Positions 36,389 through 47,125 of a stretch of 64,000 nt of DNA are shown piece after piece (the stretch's first letter is position 1; each line of letters opens with the position of its first letter). The notes beneath the pieces were generated by a model, which saw nothing but the letters and a program-made list of their open reading frames with translations, did not search any database and was not told where the DNA came from. The stretch is from assembly GCF_036588685.1 (NCBI RefSeq), contig NC_086386.1, forward strand, positions 3,274,710 through 3,338,709, read 5' to 3'. The position numbers were made by a program, and so were the translations under genes. Source of the DNA: Mytilus trossulus (lineage: Eukaryota; Mollusca; Bivalvia; Mytilida; Mytilidae).

Positions 36389-36574
36389 CTAGATCTTTAT
36401 ATGTTCTGTTACAATAATTACTGTTGATGTATGTCCATTCTCTGTTGCAATGTCTAAAGGTGATTTCCCATCAAGTCTGCAGATCTTTGTATCTGCACCT
36501 TTATCTAACAATAAACGTACAATATCCTCGTGTCCTACTTCACATGCATAAAACAATGGTGTGGTGCCATCTTC
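36389..36574 (-). pseudogene. In-frame ankyrin continuation beyond a TAA stop
   Basis: Directly after the TAA at 36575-36577 the same frame stays open for 61 codons to TAG at 36389-36391. It encodes EDGTTPLFYACEVGHEDIVR, then LLLDKGADTKICRLDGKSPL, then DIATENGHTS. This is about two further ankyrin repeats in register, so the family's normal C terminus lies here and the TAA is a nonsense change, polymorphism or sequencing error. Confidence 0.85.
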
Positions 36575-39500
36575 TTATGAAATGTTGATGTTAGCATTGT
36601 GGTCCAGAAGACAGCCGACTACATCTATCCTACCTAAAAAACACGCAATATGTAATGGTGAAGAACCAGCCTCCATATCAAAGGCATACTCTACTGATTT
36701 CTTACTAACATAATCTGTTACATATGATGATGTTTTTTTTACCAGGCTATCAAATAAGGATTTTTTATATTCATCTAATGTTTCCAATAGAGAGTTATAT
36801 ACTGTATCTGTCACTATTTGTTTACTATAGGTACATATATTACAGTCAGCATTGTCCATTAATAGTAACTTTGTTATCTCTAAGTTTCCATTCCATGCAG
36901 CGAAATATAAAGCATTTCCACCATCATAATTCTTGGCATTAATGTTTGGATAATGTTTCATTAATAGCTGAACTACACAGGTGTGGTTACTACTACATGA
37001 CATGATCAGTGGTGTGCAGCCATTATTGTCACATAGATCAACGTTAGGACTCTTCTCTAACAGTAACTTTACTATGTGAGTATGTCCTTCCCAACTTGCC
37101 ATGTACAGAGGACTCCAGCCATTATTGTCACATAGATCAATATTAGGATTCTTCTCTAATAGTAACTTTACTATATCAGTATGTCCTTTCTGAATTGCCT
37201 TGTACAAAGGACTATAACCATCCTTGGTACATAGATCAATATGAGGATTCTTCTCTAACAGTAACTTTACTATATGTGTATGTCCTTCCTCACTTGCCAT
37301 GTACAGAGGACTACAGCCATCATTGTCACATAGATCAATATTAGGATTCTTCTCTAATAGTAACTTTACTATATCAGTATGTCCTTTCTGAATTGCCTTG
37401 TACAAAGGACTATAACCATCCTTGGTACATAGATCAATATGAGGATTCTTCTCTAACAGTAACTTTACTATATGTGTATGTCCTTCCTCACTTGCCATGT
37501 ACAGAGGACTACAGCCATCATTGTCACATAGATCAATATTAGGATTCTTCTCTAACAGTAACTTTACTATATCAGTATGTCCTTCCCAACTTGCCATGTA
37601 TAGAGGACTCCAGCCATTATTGGTACATAGATCAATATTAGGACTCTTCTCTAACAGTAACTTTACTATATCAGTATGTCCTTCCCAACTTGCCATGTAC
37701 AGAGGACTACAGCCATCATTGTCACATAGATCAATATTAGGATTCTTCTCTAACAGTAACTTTACTATATCAGTATGTCCTTCCCAACTTGCCATGTACA
37801 GAGGACTACAGCCATCATTGTCACATAGATCAATATTAGGATTCTTCTCTAATAGTAACTTTACTATATCAGTATGTCCTTTCTGAATTGCCTTGTACAA
37901 AGGACTATAACCATCCTTGGTACATAGATCAATATGAGGATTCTTCTCTAACAGTAACTTTACTATATCAGTATGTCCTTCCCAACTTGCCATGTACAGA
38001 GGACTCCAGCCATTATTGGTACATAGATCAATATTAGGATTCTTCTCTAACAGTAACTTTACTATATCAGTATGTCCTTCCCAACTTGCCATGTACAGAG
38101 GACTCCAGCCATTATTGGTACATAGATCAATATTAGGACTCTTCTCTAACAGTAACTTTACTATATCAGTATGTCCTTCCTCACTTGCCATGTACAGAGG
38201 ACTACAGCCATTATTGGTACATAGATCAATATTAGGATTCTTCTCTAATAGTAACTTTACTATATCAGTATGTCCTTTCTGAATTGCCTTGTACAAAGGA
38301 CTATAACCATCCTTGGTACATAGATCAATATTAGGATTCTTCTCTAACAGTAACTTTACTATATCAGTATGTCCTTCCCGACATGCAATGTACAGAGGAC
38401 TGCAACCATTATTGTCACATATATCAACTTTATGTTTCTTTTCTAACAGTAAACTAACTATATCGGTATGTCCTTCCTGACTTGCCATCAACAGTCCAGT
38501 AACCCCATTATCTCTACACTGATCGACATTCACATCGTTATGTAACATCCACTGCAACATATCAATATAACCATCGTAACAAGTCAGTATCAGTGGGGTA
38601 TTACCATAGGCACAGTTCTCTTCTGATATGACAGTATCCTTGGTATTGGCTAATGTTATTCGATGTGATTTATCCAGTTGCTGTAAGTACTGTAATAATT
38701 GTTGTCTGAATGATAATACTTTCATGTTATTGTTACAGAATACATCTGACACCTTTCCTGCTGACCAGTCCTTTATAATCCTTTCTAAATAAGAATTCAA
38801 ATAAGTATCTGATATTTCAATAATGAAGTCTATGTTACTTATATGGTCATCTGGTAATTTCTGCCAAATAAAACGTTCATGTACCAAATCACTATCACCA
38901 TGATTTATCAAACATTCAATCATTTTCTGACCAAAATAGTAAGCAAGGAAGTCAAAGAATTTATCATGTACAGTTCTGTAAATACCATTCTGTTTACATA
39001 TAAAGGTACCATCTAGAGTGTCGAGTGCTTTTTTCAGTTTTGCCTTTGATGTACTTCTGTTGATATCACACGCATCACATGTGTCTTCTAGAATGTGTCG
39101 TTGGTCATCCGTCATTTTACCCTCGAACCATTTTTCTTTCAGATGATTATTAAAAAGAACACAAAAAGCTAGACTGCATATTTTATAGTTCCCTTCATCC
39201 CCATGCCTACTTAATTTGTCTAGTTCATTTTGGTAGACATTAAACGGATTTTCGAAAAATTCTTTAACATCTCCGTTTTCTTCCTTATTATATACAGAGC
39301 ATAAAAGTGGAAAGAACTCACTATTTTGTGATAATTCATCAATATCATCAACGGTTGTTCCAATATAGGTTTTTGCTATACTTGTTTTTTCCAAAGATGA
39401 AAGACATAACTTATCTGATATTAAATTACATTCACATGATTTAAAAGGTGATAATATATTAAACTTATCATCTTTATAGACTTGTAACCTACATGATACA

Positions 39501-39867
39501 ATAATCTTACAACATTTGTCTGCAATAATTGTATTAATCACAGGTAATAATTGTTCCCAGAGCTCAATCTGTTGTTGGTTCGCAGTGAAATTTCCACAAA
39601 TATCATCTACAATGAAGACTGTCTGTTTACCAGGCTGATAATAAGTCTTTATCTCTGTTGGTAATTCCACTGGTATTATTTCGTATCCTTCCTTTCGTAA
39701 AACAAGCGCTGTGTGCCTACTTATAAAAGATTTTCCAACTCCTGATGGGGCAGTTAGTGTCAAACAACTGTTTGCCTGTAAACATTCCATAACGTAATCA
39801 CTGGCTCTTGTAGACACAAACATCTTATCTTTCTTTTCCCAGTTTTCTATTTGTTTTTGTATCTGAT
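36575..39867 (-). CDS. STAND-type NTPase with ankyrin repeats, main exon
   Basis: One large exon starts after a TATTTTAG acceptor (39868-39875) and continues from the upstream exon at 41686-41769 in phase. Numbering from M at 39823: Walker A APSGVGKS (25-32), Walker B VFIVDD (69-74), sensor-like IIVSCR (about 109-114), a helical/winged region with TVHDKFFDFLAYYFG near 300, then about 19 ankyrin repeats of 33 residues from about residue 410 to the end. Such STAND modules (nSTAND3/NACHT-like) are ATP-driven switches in animal innate-type receptors, with ankyrin repeats as a recognition or scaffold surface (family knowledge; the role here is inference). Fourteen central repeats are almost identical at DNA level. 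The reading frame ends at a TAA inside an ankyrin unit. Confidence 0.92.
37020..38420 (-). repeat. 99-bp coding tandem array (14 near-identical ankyrin units)
   Basis: Units share GCTGGAGTCCTCTGTACATG-like starts and KLLLEKNPNIDLC ends and differ mainly at a variable motif (MASWEG, MASEEG, KAIQKG, IACREG). A two-unit block (MASEEGHTHIV followed by KAIQKGHTDIV) is repeated back to back, showing duplication by whole blocks. The array makes antisense frames appear open at 37497-37886 and 37992-38282. Confidence 0.92.
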
Positions 39868-41685
39868 CTAAAATATATTAGTGAAACTAACTAAAAATTA
39901 AGATCTGACTATTTATATAAATTATTGTTTAAGACATAAACTAGTGAATTTAATCTATCGTGTAAATTGCTACACATTTTGTCATCTCCTGATCTTAGAT
40001 ATTTCACTGTACATTATATGTTTCACTCATAGTTAAAGGCTAAAAAATGACCTGTTAAGTTGTCTGATTGGCCATCATAATACCACAACTGTTTTTTTTA
40101 TTCTTAAATCCTTAGTTCAAAATAGAACTAGTAACAATGTACTTACGTGCAAGACAATTAAAATAGAATCATATTCAAAACAGTGTGGTCCTGGCCATTG
40201 ATTGACGACCTAAAGTATCCCATTGACTGGGACAGATTAGGCGAACGTTTGTCTGTAACGACCATTGCTCAACTCTTACTTATTATAGAATTTAAACTGT
40301 GGGGTCACCAAAGGTTCTAAACGCCTTTAATAATAAAATAATTCGAAAAATTATTCAGGAATAACCTTTATGTTTTGATTTATATTATTGATATAAATCA
40401 ACACATCGTATTATTCCGGATTCGTGTTTCGAATTGCTTTTTTTTTTAGGTGTTGAGAACCTTTGGTGACCCCACAGATTCAGTGTCTTTAACAAGTACA
40501 TAGTGAGCAGTGATTGTTACCGACAAACGTTCGACTAATCTGTCCAAGTCAATGGGATAATTTAGGTCGTCAATCATTGGCCAGGACCACACTGTTTTGA
40601 ATATGATTCTATTATGTCAGTCAAAATTCATTATAAAAGTTTGTTAAGCTATCCTGAAATCATTCACAATAACATAACTATATAGTATTTAAGGGTTCCT
40701 TATATTAATGTTTTTACCTTCAGTTAACTCCTCAAGGTTATCTTACATGGTATGGGATACGTTGTATTTAGTTGGTGAACCCATATGTTAAATATCAAAT
40801 GTCAGACAAACATGTGGCCACAAAATCATCAAGTTGTATCAATTGGACAAAGATCAAGGTCATACAGATCAAGAGGTCATGACAATACAAGAAAACCTGT
40901 CATAGTGTAATACACCTTTATTTAAAGTATTTAAAGGATGAAGTCGGATTAGGTTTAGCAATATTTGTCAAATATTTAGACTCTATGTTCTTTTCCTCCA
41001 AATACAGGGGGACATATTTTGCCCTATATCACCCACTTTTCTTTTCAAATAAGACTTCAATAAATCATAAAAAGTCATTTACTAAAATTGAAGTAGACTC
41101 TTTTTTTACGATTGAGACTCAAATAGAGCCAATGCTTACTATAAGGTAAAAGTATAAGTAAGCCTTTTCTCGCCATAATTATTAAATCAAAACTCTCGAA
41201 AAGAAGTTCCTTAATCTATCAATATTTTTAATATTTGTTTCATACAAGTACCACATAAACCGAAAATTATTATTAAATATTATTATTTTTTTACGAAGTA
41301 TGGATTGTTCAAACCCGAAACTTGACAACATAATTTCACATTGACTATCTTGTGTATTTTGTTGTTGGTGTTATGTCATACTTGTGTATATTATTATTGT
41401 ATTAAACAAAACAACAATCAGCTTATTTCTACACATGCAAAACCATTGAAGAGATAAAAAGAGAGTCGAAAGATAGAAAAGGGCCTTCCAACCAAACTCA
41501 TCAATTCAAAAACAAGCTGACAACACCAGGGCATAAAAAGTAAAACAAAAGTAAACAAAACAAAACATAGACTATCGACAGAGCAACATGAACAGAACCC
41601 ATCATTGAAAACCTCTTATCTGACTATGTACAGGGTGCAGTCTTTTGTGTTATACAATATCAAAACGCATGAACTAATAATATAC
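39868..41685 (-). other. Intron of the STAND-ankyrin gene
   Basis: Holds a MITE (40163-40611) and a retroelement-tail fragment (about 41455-41600: GAGAGTCGAAAGATAGAAAA, AACAAGCTGACAACACCAGG). No coding exon seen. Confidence 0.6.
40163..40611. mobile_element. 449-bp MITE with ~165-bp terminal inverted repeats
   Basis: Left ATAGAATCATATTCAAAACA, GTGTGGTCCTGGCCATTGAT and GGGGTCACCAAAGGTTCT are mirrored by AGAACCTTTGGTGACCCC, ATCATTGGCCAGGACCACAC and TGTTTTGAATATGATTCTAT. The arms are long and only mildly diverged. Non-coding. Confidence 0.85.
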
Positions 41686-41769
41686 CTCTAATATTCTTTG
41701 GAATCACTTCTTCCTGTTCAGTTTCCATTTGCAGTATCCTCTCTTTAAGATTTAACTTTTCTTCATTTT
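41686..41769 (-). CDS. Upstream coding exon of the STAND-ankyrin gene
   Basis: Follows a CTTATATCAG acceptor and ends at a GTATAT donor; 84 nt, 27 whole codons. It encodes NEEKLNLKERILQMETEQEE and VIPKNIR, a charged coiled-coil-like linker. Spliced to the main exon it gives NIRDQIQKQIENWEKKDK before MFVSTRASDY, which reads as one continuous linker into the STAND module. It needs one base from the previous exon (phase 1). Confidence 0.75.
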
Positions 41770-42079
41770 CTGATATAAGAAAAGAATTTATTTAGGAATA
41801 AACAGCTGCATCAGGAACACATACTACATCCTTATTGTACACTGAAAGTGTTCCAAAAAATAATTGGGTTTAGAATGCAGTTATTTGGCTGTGTGGAGAC
41901 ATGTTTATGACCATATCTAAAAAAATACTGAGAGAAGTCCAATAACAAACCAGATTAAATGTAAAATCAAAAGCTAGTCTACATTCACCAATCCTAACAA
42001 CAGTATTGAGATTGTTAAATGTTATCAAACTAAAGCTAATAAATGTATATGTTAATCACTATTGATTTAATTTTGGAAC
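41770..42079. other. Intron, nothing recognised
   Basis: AT-rich sequence upstream of the linker exon. No exon or repeat recognised. Confidence 0.4.
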
Positions 42080-43190
42080 CCGTACAAAAATTGCTAACAA
42101 AAGCACACAAGTTTCACATGTGAAGCACATGAGATGCAAGTAAGAATTGTATGCAAATCAGGTTGCTCATATGTGCAGTTTGGTAGTTCATATGTCCCCA
42201 CAAAAATCTAATATAATGCTCACATGTGCAATTCAAACCTCAGGTGAGCTTTATCATCCATGTTAGTTTTATGTTAGTTTTGTAGTTTGAAAAGATTTTC
42301 CATTCTTCTAACCAATCAAAACTAACCTACATCATTGCTCATATGAGCTTTTTCAAAATGACATGCCCAGTCATGTACTTCCTGTCAAATTCATGAAAAG
42401 CATGCAATAATTGGAGGGAGATGGATATGAAAAATGTTAAGTCCTTATATTGTGCTATTTGAAGAAAATGGCATTGTTGAAATCTGATAAAACCAGTGTG
42501 GCTGTGGTTAATTATTTGTAAGTTATAATTTCTATTACATTATGTTCATTTTTGTGTCAGATTTTGAAATATATTACAATAATTTTAAGTCCTTTATGAG
42601 AATATATATGCAGGTTGCTTGAAAATAAGTACTACATGTATAAAGATTTTTCCTTTTTAAACTTTTTGAAATACAGTACTTATTAATCAAAGACATTCAT
42701 TATGTACTAAACTTGCAAGTCCCTCTATTAGTTTTATAATGTAATGTTATGTTTTTAGTCATTATCATGATTATTGTTTAAATAAAAAAAAGACCAAATG
42801 ATATGAAAATCATAATTAACTGACAATAATTAAAGAATAACTTTTTTAACATGATGTATCAGTTGAATTATTTAAGATTTTCATTTTGATTAGAGAAATA
42901 TTCCTATTTTGAATCAGCCATTTATTTTGGTCAACAATAATATTCATGTGTGCAACATGTGAACAAATGCTCATATGAGCAATCTAATAAAATGCACATG
43001 TGAAACAAAAGCTCATATGAACAGTTGCACGTGAGGTTTTTAACATGCAAATTAGGTTAGTTTCATATGTGCAATTTTTTTGCTCACAAAATGCTCACCT
43101 AATTTGCATGTTAAAAAACTCGTGTGCAATCATGTTAGTTTCTAACGTGAGCATCTTATGTGCAACTTATGTGCAACATGTTAGCACTTT
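42080..43190. mobile_element. Palindrome-rich element (CATATG/CACATGTG motifs)
   Basis: Both ends (42090-42260 and 42940-43190) are packed with CACATGTG, GCTCATATGAGC and TATGTGCA motifs. 43020-43122 forms a long stem: CACGTGAGGTTTTTAACATG, CAAATTAGG facing CCTAATTTGCATGTTAAAAA ACTCGTGTG. The outer ends share GCTAACA. The interior (42430-42940) is plain AT-rich. It looks like a non-autonomous inverted-repeat element, but exact ends and target duplication are uncertain. Confidence 0.5.
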
Positions 43191-43199
43191 TTGATAAGG

Positions 43200-44652
43200 G
43201 CTTACGATACCGGGGTTGGTCCATACACCGAATTTAGTTGACCTTTAACTTATTGTATTTTTGAAACAAACGTATCACGAATTGGTTTATCTATATGACG
43301 TGTATGTGTCTAAACTAACTAATGACATTTTTTTCACGTCTTAGATTGTGCTTTAACTTCTATTTATGTCGTCTGTCTGCCAACTTCCGAACGTGGCCTT
43401 TTGTCGAAAATGACTTTGAAAACAAGAGTGGCTTGCATTGCTTTACCATGTTTACGAGGTGTCTCTGTATGTTGTACATCCAATCCCACATTCATGGTTT
43501 TATTATTTATGTTAATGTGATGGATTCGGTAAAATTAGGTGCTATGTCTTATCGTTTGTTTTTCAAATAATTATGAAAATGCCATTCAGCGCCATCATTG
43601 TCAGGATTGTCATATTCCAAAATATGTTTGTTATACCGAGTGTGAATTTTGATAGCCATACCACGTGTCTCGTTATTTTGTACATCCAACATTCATGATT
43701 TATTTTTTACGTTTCTGTAAAGATTTCGGTTGGATAACCTGTTATATCTTATCGGGTGTTGTCCAAAAAAAAATTCAAAATGCCTTTTCATAGTATCATT
43801 TTCATTGAAAATATTTGTATCAAGTTTATGTTTACATTATTGTTACGTAAACATGTCTCTGGTCTTGATATTATGTGGTGTTTCAGAAACTAACAAAACC
43901 TTTGAATAGACTTATTAAGAAGGGATATAATTACGATACTGGTGCCAAGTCATTAAAGATTGCATATTTTGGTGTTAATATTGAGTCACTGATAAGGTTT
44001 TTGCGTCGGAACTAAACACATTTATTCTAAAAACAGTTGTTGGCATGACACGGGTTATGTTCTTCTCATATATGTTATGATGGTATGATACTAAACCCCT
44101 AACGGGAAGGATTGTGCCTGAAGTTCATATGATGAAATCATAATCTTTCAGTCAGTTTAATTGAAGTCTGGAGCTGGCATGTCAGTCAACTGCTAGTAGT
44201 CCGTTGTTATTTATGTATTATTGTCTTTTTGTTTATTTTCTTTGGTTACATCTTCTGACATCAGACTCGCACTTCTCTTGAACTGAATTTTAATGTGCGT
44301 ATTGTTATGCGTTTACTTTTCTACATTGGTTAGAGGTATACCGTGAGGGTTGAGATCTCACAAACATGTTTAACCCCGCCGTATTTTTGCGCCTGTCCCA
44401 AGTCAGGAGCCTCTGGCCTTTGTTAGTCTTGTATTATTTTAATTTTAGTTTCTTGTGTACAATGTGGAAATTAGTAAGGCGTTCATTATCACTGAACTAG
44501 TATATATTTGTTTAGGGGCCAGCTGAAGGACGCCTCCGGGTGCGGGAATTTCTCGCTACATTAAAGACCTGTTGGTGACCTTCTGCTGTTGTTTTTTTAT
44601 TTGGTCGGGTTGTTGTCTCTTTGACACATTCCCCATTTCCATTCTCAATTTT
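43200..44652 (+). mobile_element. Family-1 retroelement copy, plus strand
   Basis: 43890-44012 encodes an ORF end (KPLNRLIKKGYNYDTGAKSL, then KIAYFGVNIESLIRFLRRN, then stop). The 3' UTR follows to the common terminus CATTCTCAATTTTAT at 44652. 43430-43770 holds two diverged copies of a ~110-130-bp unit (TTGTACATCCAA, ATTCATG, TTATCG). The 5' part is missing. Confidence 0.7.
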
Positions 44653-45685
44653 ATTTGTCGTTGATGGAATATATTTGTTGTTGTTCCGATGTTTGCATGT
44701 TGTGTCGAATACTATATTATTTGTTAATGCGTTTCTCAAGGAAGAATTGTCTTGCGTGTGTTGTGCTGAATTTTGTCAAGTAGTTGACATTTTAGCGATA
44801 TGTTTATACATTGTGATAAAGTGGAAGGTTTGGCTAGACATTAAACCAGGTTCAACTCATCATGTTTTTCTTAAAAGGTCCAGTACCATGTCAGAAATAT
44901 GACAGTTGTTCTCAAGTAGTGTTCATGTGTATTGGCGTATGTTTTGTAGGCTAGCGCTTTGGTGTTCCTGTTGTTCGATCCTTAATGTTCCTCTAATAGT
45001 TACTGTGTTTCCTTTCTGTATTTGGTTTGTAACCCGGGTTGTTTTCTCTCCATCGGTGTATGACTTTTTAAGACCGGTATACTACTGTTGCCATTAATTA
45101 TGTTCCATGAATATGAGGTGATTTTGTCATTTTTAAATTACGGACTATCCGTTTTGAATTTTCATCGGAGTTCGGTAATATTGTAATTTTACTTTCTTTA
45201 CACCAAATATAAATGACCTGCTGATTATAGAATTACAAAACAGACCAAAACATAAAACCTTATCACTGAGCCATGATAGCGCAAAAATGAGGCAACGGTC
45301 AAATTAATTCTGCACCTTGCTAACTACTATATGACATTAGGTCGAATTAAGATAAAAATTATCTACACTACAGACATGAGGTCCTTACAAAGTATCCAAA
45401 TACTAAATATAGTTATCATTTTCCTCATACATGTCATAATAAGAAAGAAATAAACATTACAAAGAGTCTTAACTGTATTCAATAGCCCCTTAACAATGAA
45501 AATGAGGTTTAAGACATTGAACATATGACAGACGGACACTTCATAACATAATGCATCTTTATACAAAGTAAGAACCATACAGGTCTTTCACCTGATAAAA
45601 TATAAAGCCTATCAATTACTATTCAACACCGCTGCCGCATAATTATGCCTCTGTGGCCACAAAAATAAGAAAAATAGAGATCATC
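44653..45685. other. Retroelement debris and family-3 fragment, no gene
   Basis: 44660-45095 resembles another retroelement 3' region (GGTATACTACTGTTGCCATT tail, as at 31.48 kb). 45360-45570 on the minus strand resembles family 3 (AACCTCATTTTCATTGTTAA, CATATGTTCAATG). No exon of the Ig/STAND gene could be found here. Confidence 0.4.
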
Positions 45686-47125
45686 AATGATTATCTAAAG
45701 GACCTGTGTTGCTAACCTTGTATACTTGTCCAAAGATTATCTAAAGGACCTGTGTTGCTAACCTTGTATATTTGTCCAAAGATTATCTAAAGGACCTGTG
45801 TTGCTAACCTTGTATACTTGTCCAAAGATTATCTAAAGGACCTGTGTTGCTAACCTTGTATATTTGTCCAAAGATTATCTAAAGGACCTGTGTTGCTAAC
45901 CTTGTATATTTGTCCAAAGATTATCTAAAGGACATGTGTTACTAACCTTGTATACTTGTCCAAAGATTATCTAAAGGACATGTGTTGCTAACCTTGTATA
46001 TTTGTCCAAAGATTATCTAAAGGACCTGTGTTGCTAACCTTGTATATTTGTCCAAAGATTATATAAAGGACATGTGTTGCTTACCTTGTATACTTGTCCA
46101 AAGATTATCTAAAGGACCTGTGTTGCTAACCTTGTATACTTGTCCAAAGATTATCTAAAGGACCTGTGTTGCTAACCTTGTATACTTGTCCAAAGATTAT
46201 CTAAAGGACCTGTGTTGCTAACCTTGTATATTTGTCCAAAGATTATCTAAAGGACCTGGGTTGCTAACCTTGTATATTTGTCCAAAGATTATCTAAAGGA
46301 CCTGTGTTGCTAACCTTGTATATTTGTCCAAAGATTATCTAAAGGACATGTGTTGCTTACCTTGTATACTTGTCCAAAGATTATCTAAAGGACCTGTGTT
46401 GCTAACCTTGTATATTTGTCCAAAGATTATCTAAAGGACATGTGTTGCTTACCTTGTATACTTGTCCAAAGATTATCTAAAGGACCTGTGTTGCTTACCT
46501 TGTATACTTGTCCAATGATTATCTAAAGGACCTGTGTTGCTAACCTTGTATACTTGTCCAAAGATTATCTAAAGGACATGTGTTGCTAACCTTGTATACT
46601 TGTCCAAAGATTATCTAAAGGACATGTGTTGCTAACCTTGTATACTTGTCCAAAGATTATCTAAAGGACCTGTGTTGCTAACCTTGTATATTTGTCCAAA
46701 GATTATCTAAAGGACATGTGTTACTAACCTTGTATATTTGTCCAATGATTATCTAAAGGACCTGTGTTGCTAACCTTGTATACTTGTCCAAAGATTATCT
46801 AAAGGACCTGTGTTGCTAACCTTGTATACTTGTCCAAAGATTATCTAAAGGACCTGTGTTGCTAACCTTGTATATTTATACTTGTCCAATGATTATCTAA
46901 AGGACATGTGTTGCTAACCTTGTATATTTGTCCAATGATTATCTAAAGGACATGTGTTACTAACCTTGTATATTTGTCCAATGATTATCTAAAGGACATG
47001 TGTTGCTAACCTTGTATATTTGTTCAATGATTATCTAAAGGACATGTGTTGCTAACCTTGTATATTTGTCCAATGATTATCTAAAGGACCTGTGTTGCTT
47101 ACCTTGTATACTTGTCTAACGCCGT
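45686..47125 (-). repeat. 46-bp minisatellite seeded on a 24-nt exon and its donor (~31 copies)
   Basis: On the plus strand the unit is CTAACCTTGTATACTTGTCC, AAAGATTATCTAAAGGACC, TGTGTTG. On the minus strand each reads CTTTAG, ATAATCTTTGGACAAGTATA, CAAG, GTTAGC. The right-most segment is the probable real exon (47103-47126) with GTAAGC. Several other copies also carry GTAAGC rather than GTTAGC (for example near 46080, 46370, 46450 and 46490). Variation is slight (GGACCT/GGACAT, TATACT/TATATT), so the array is young. Confidence 0.93.

Noticed and set aside
37497..38282. Two plus-strand open frames of 129 and 96 codons with MYRGLQP repeats
   Set aside because: They are antisense to the 99-bp ankyrin units; the repeat length is a multiple of three, so one open antisense unit stays open throughout.
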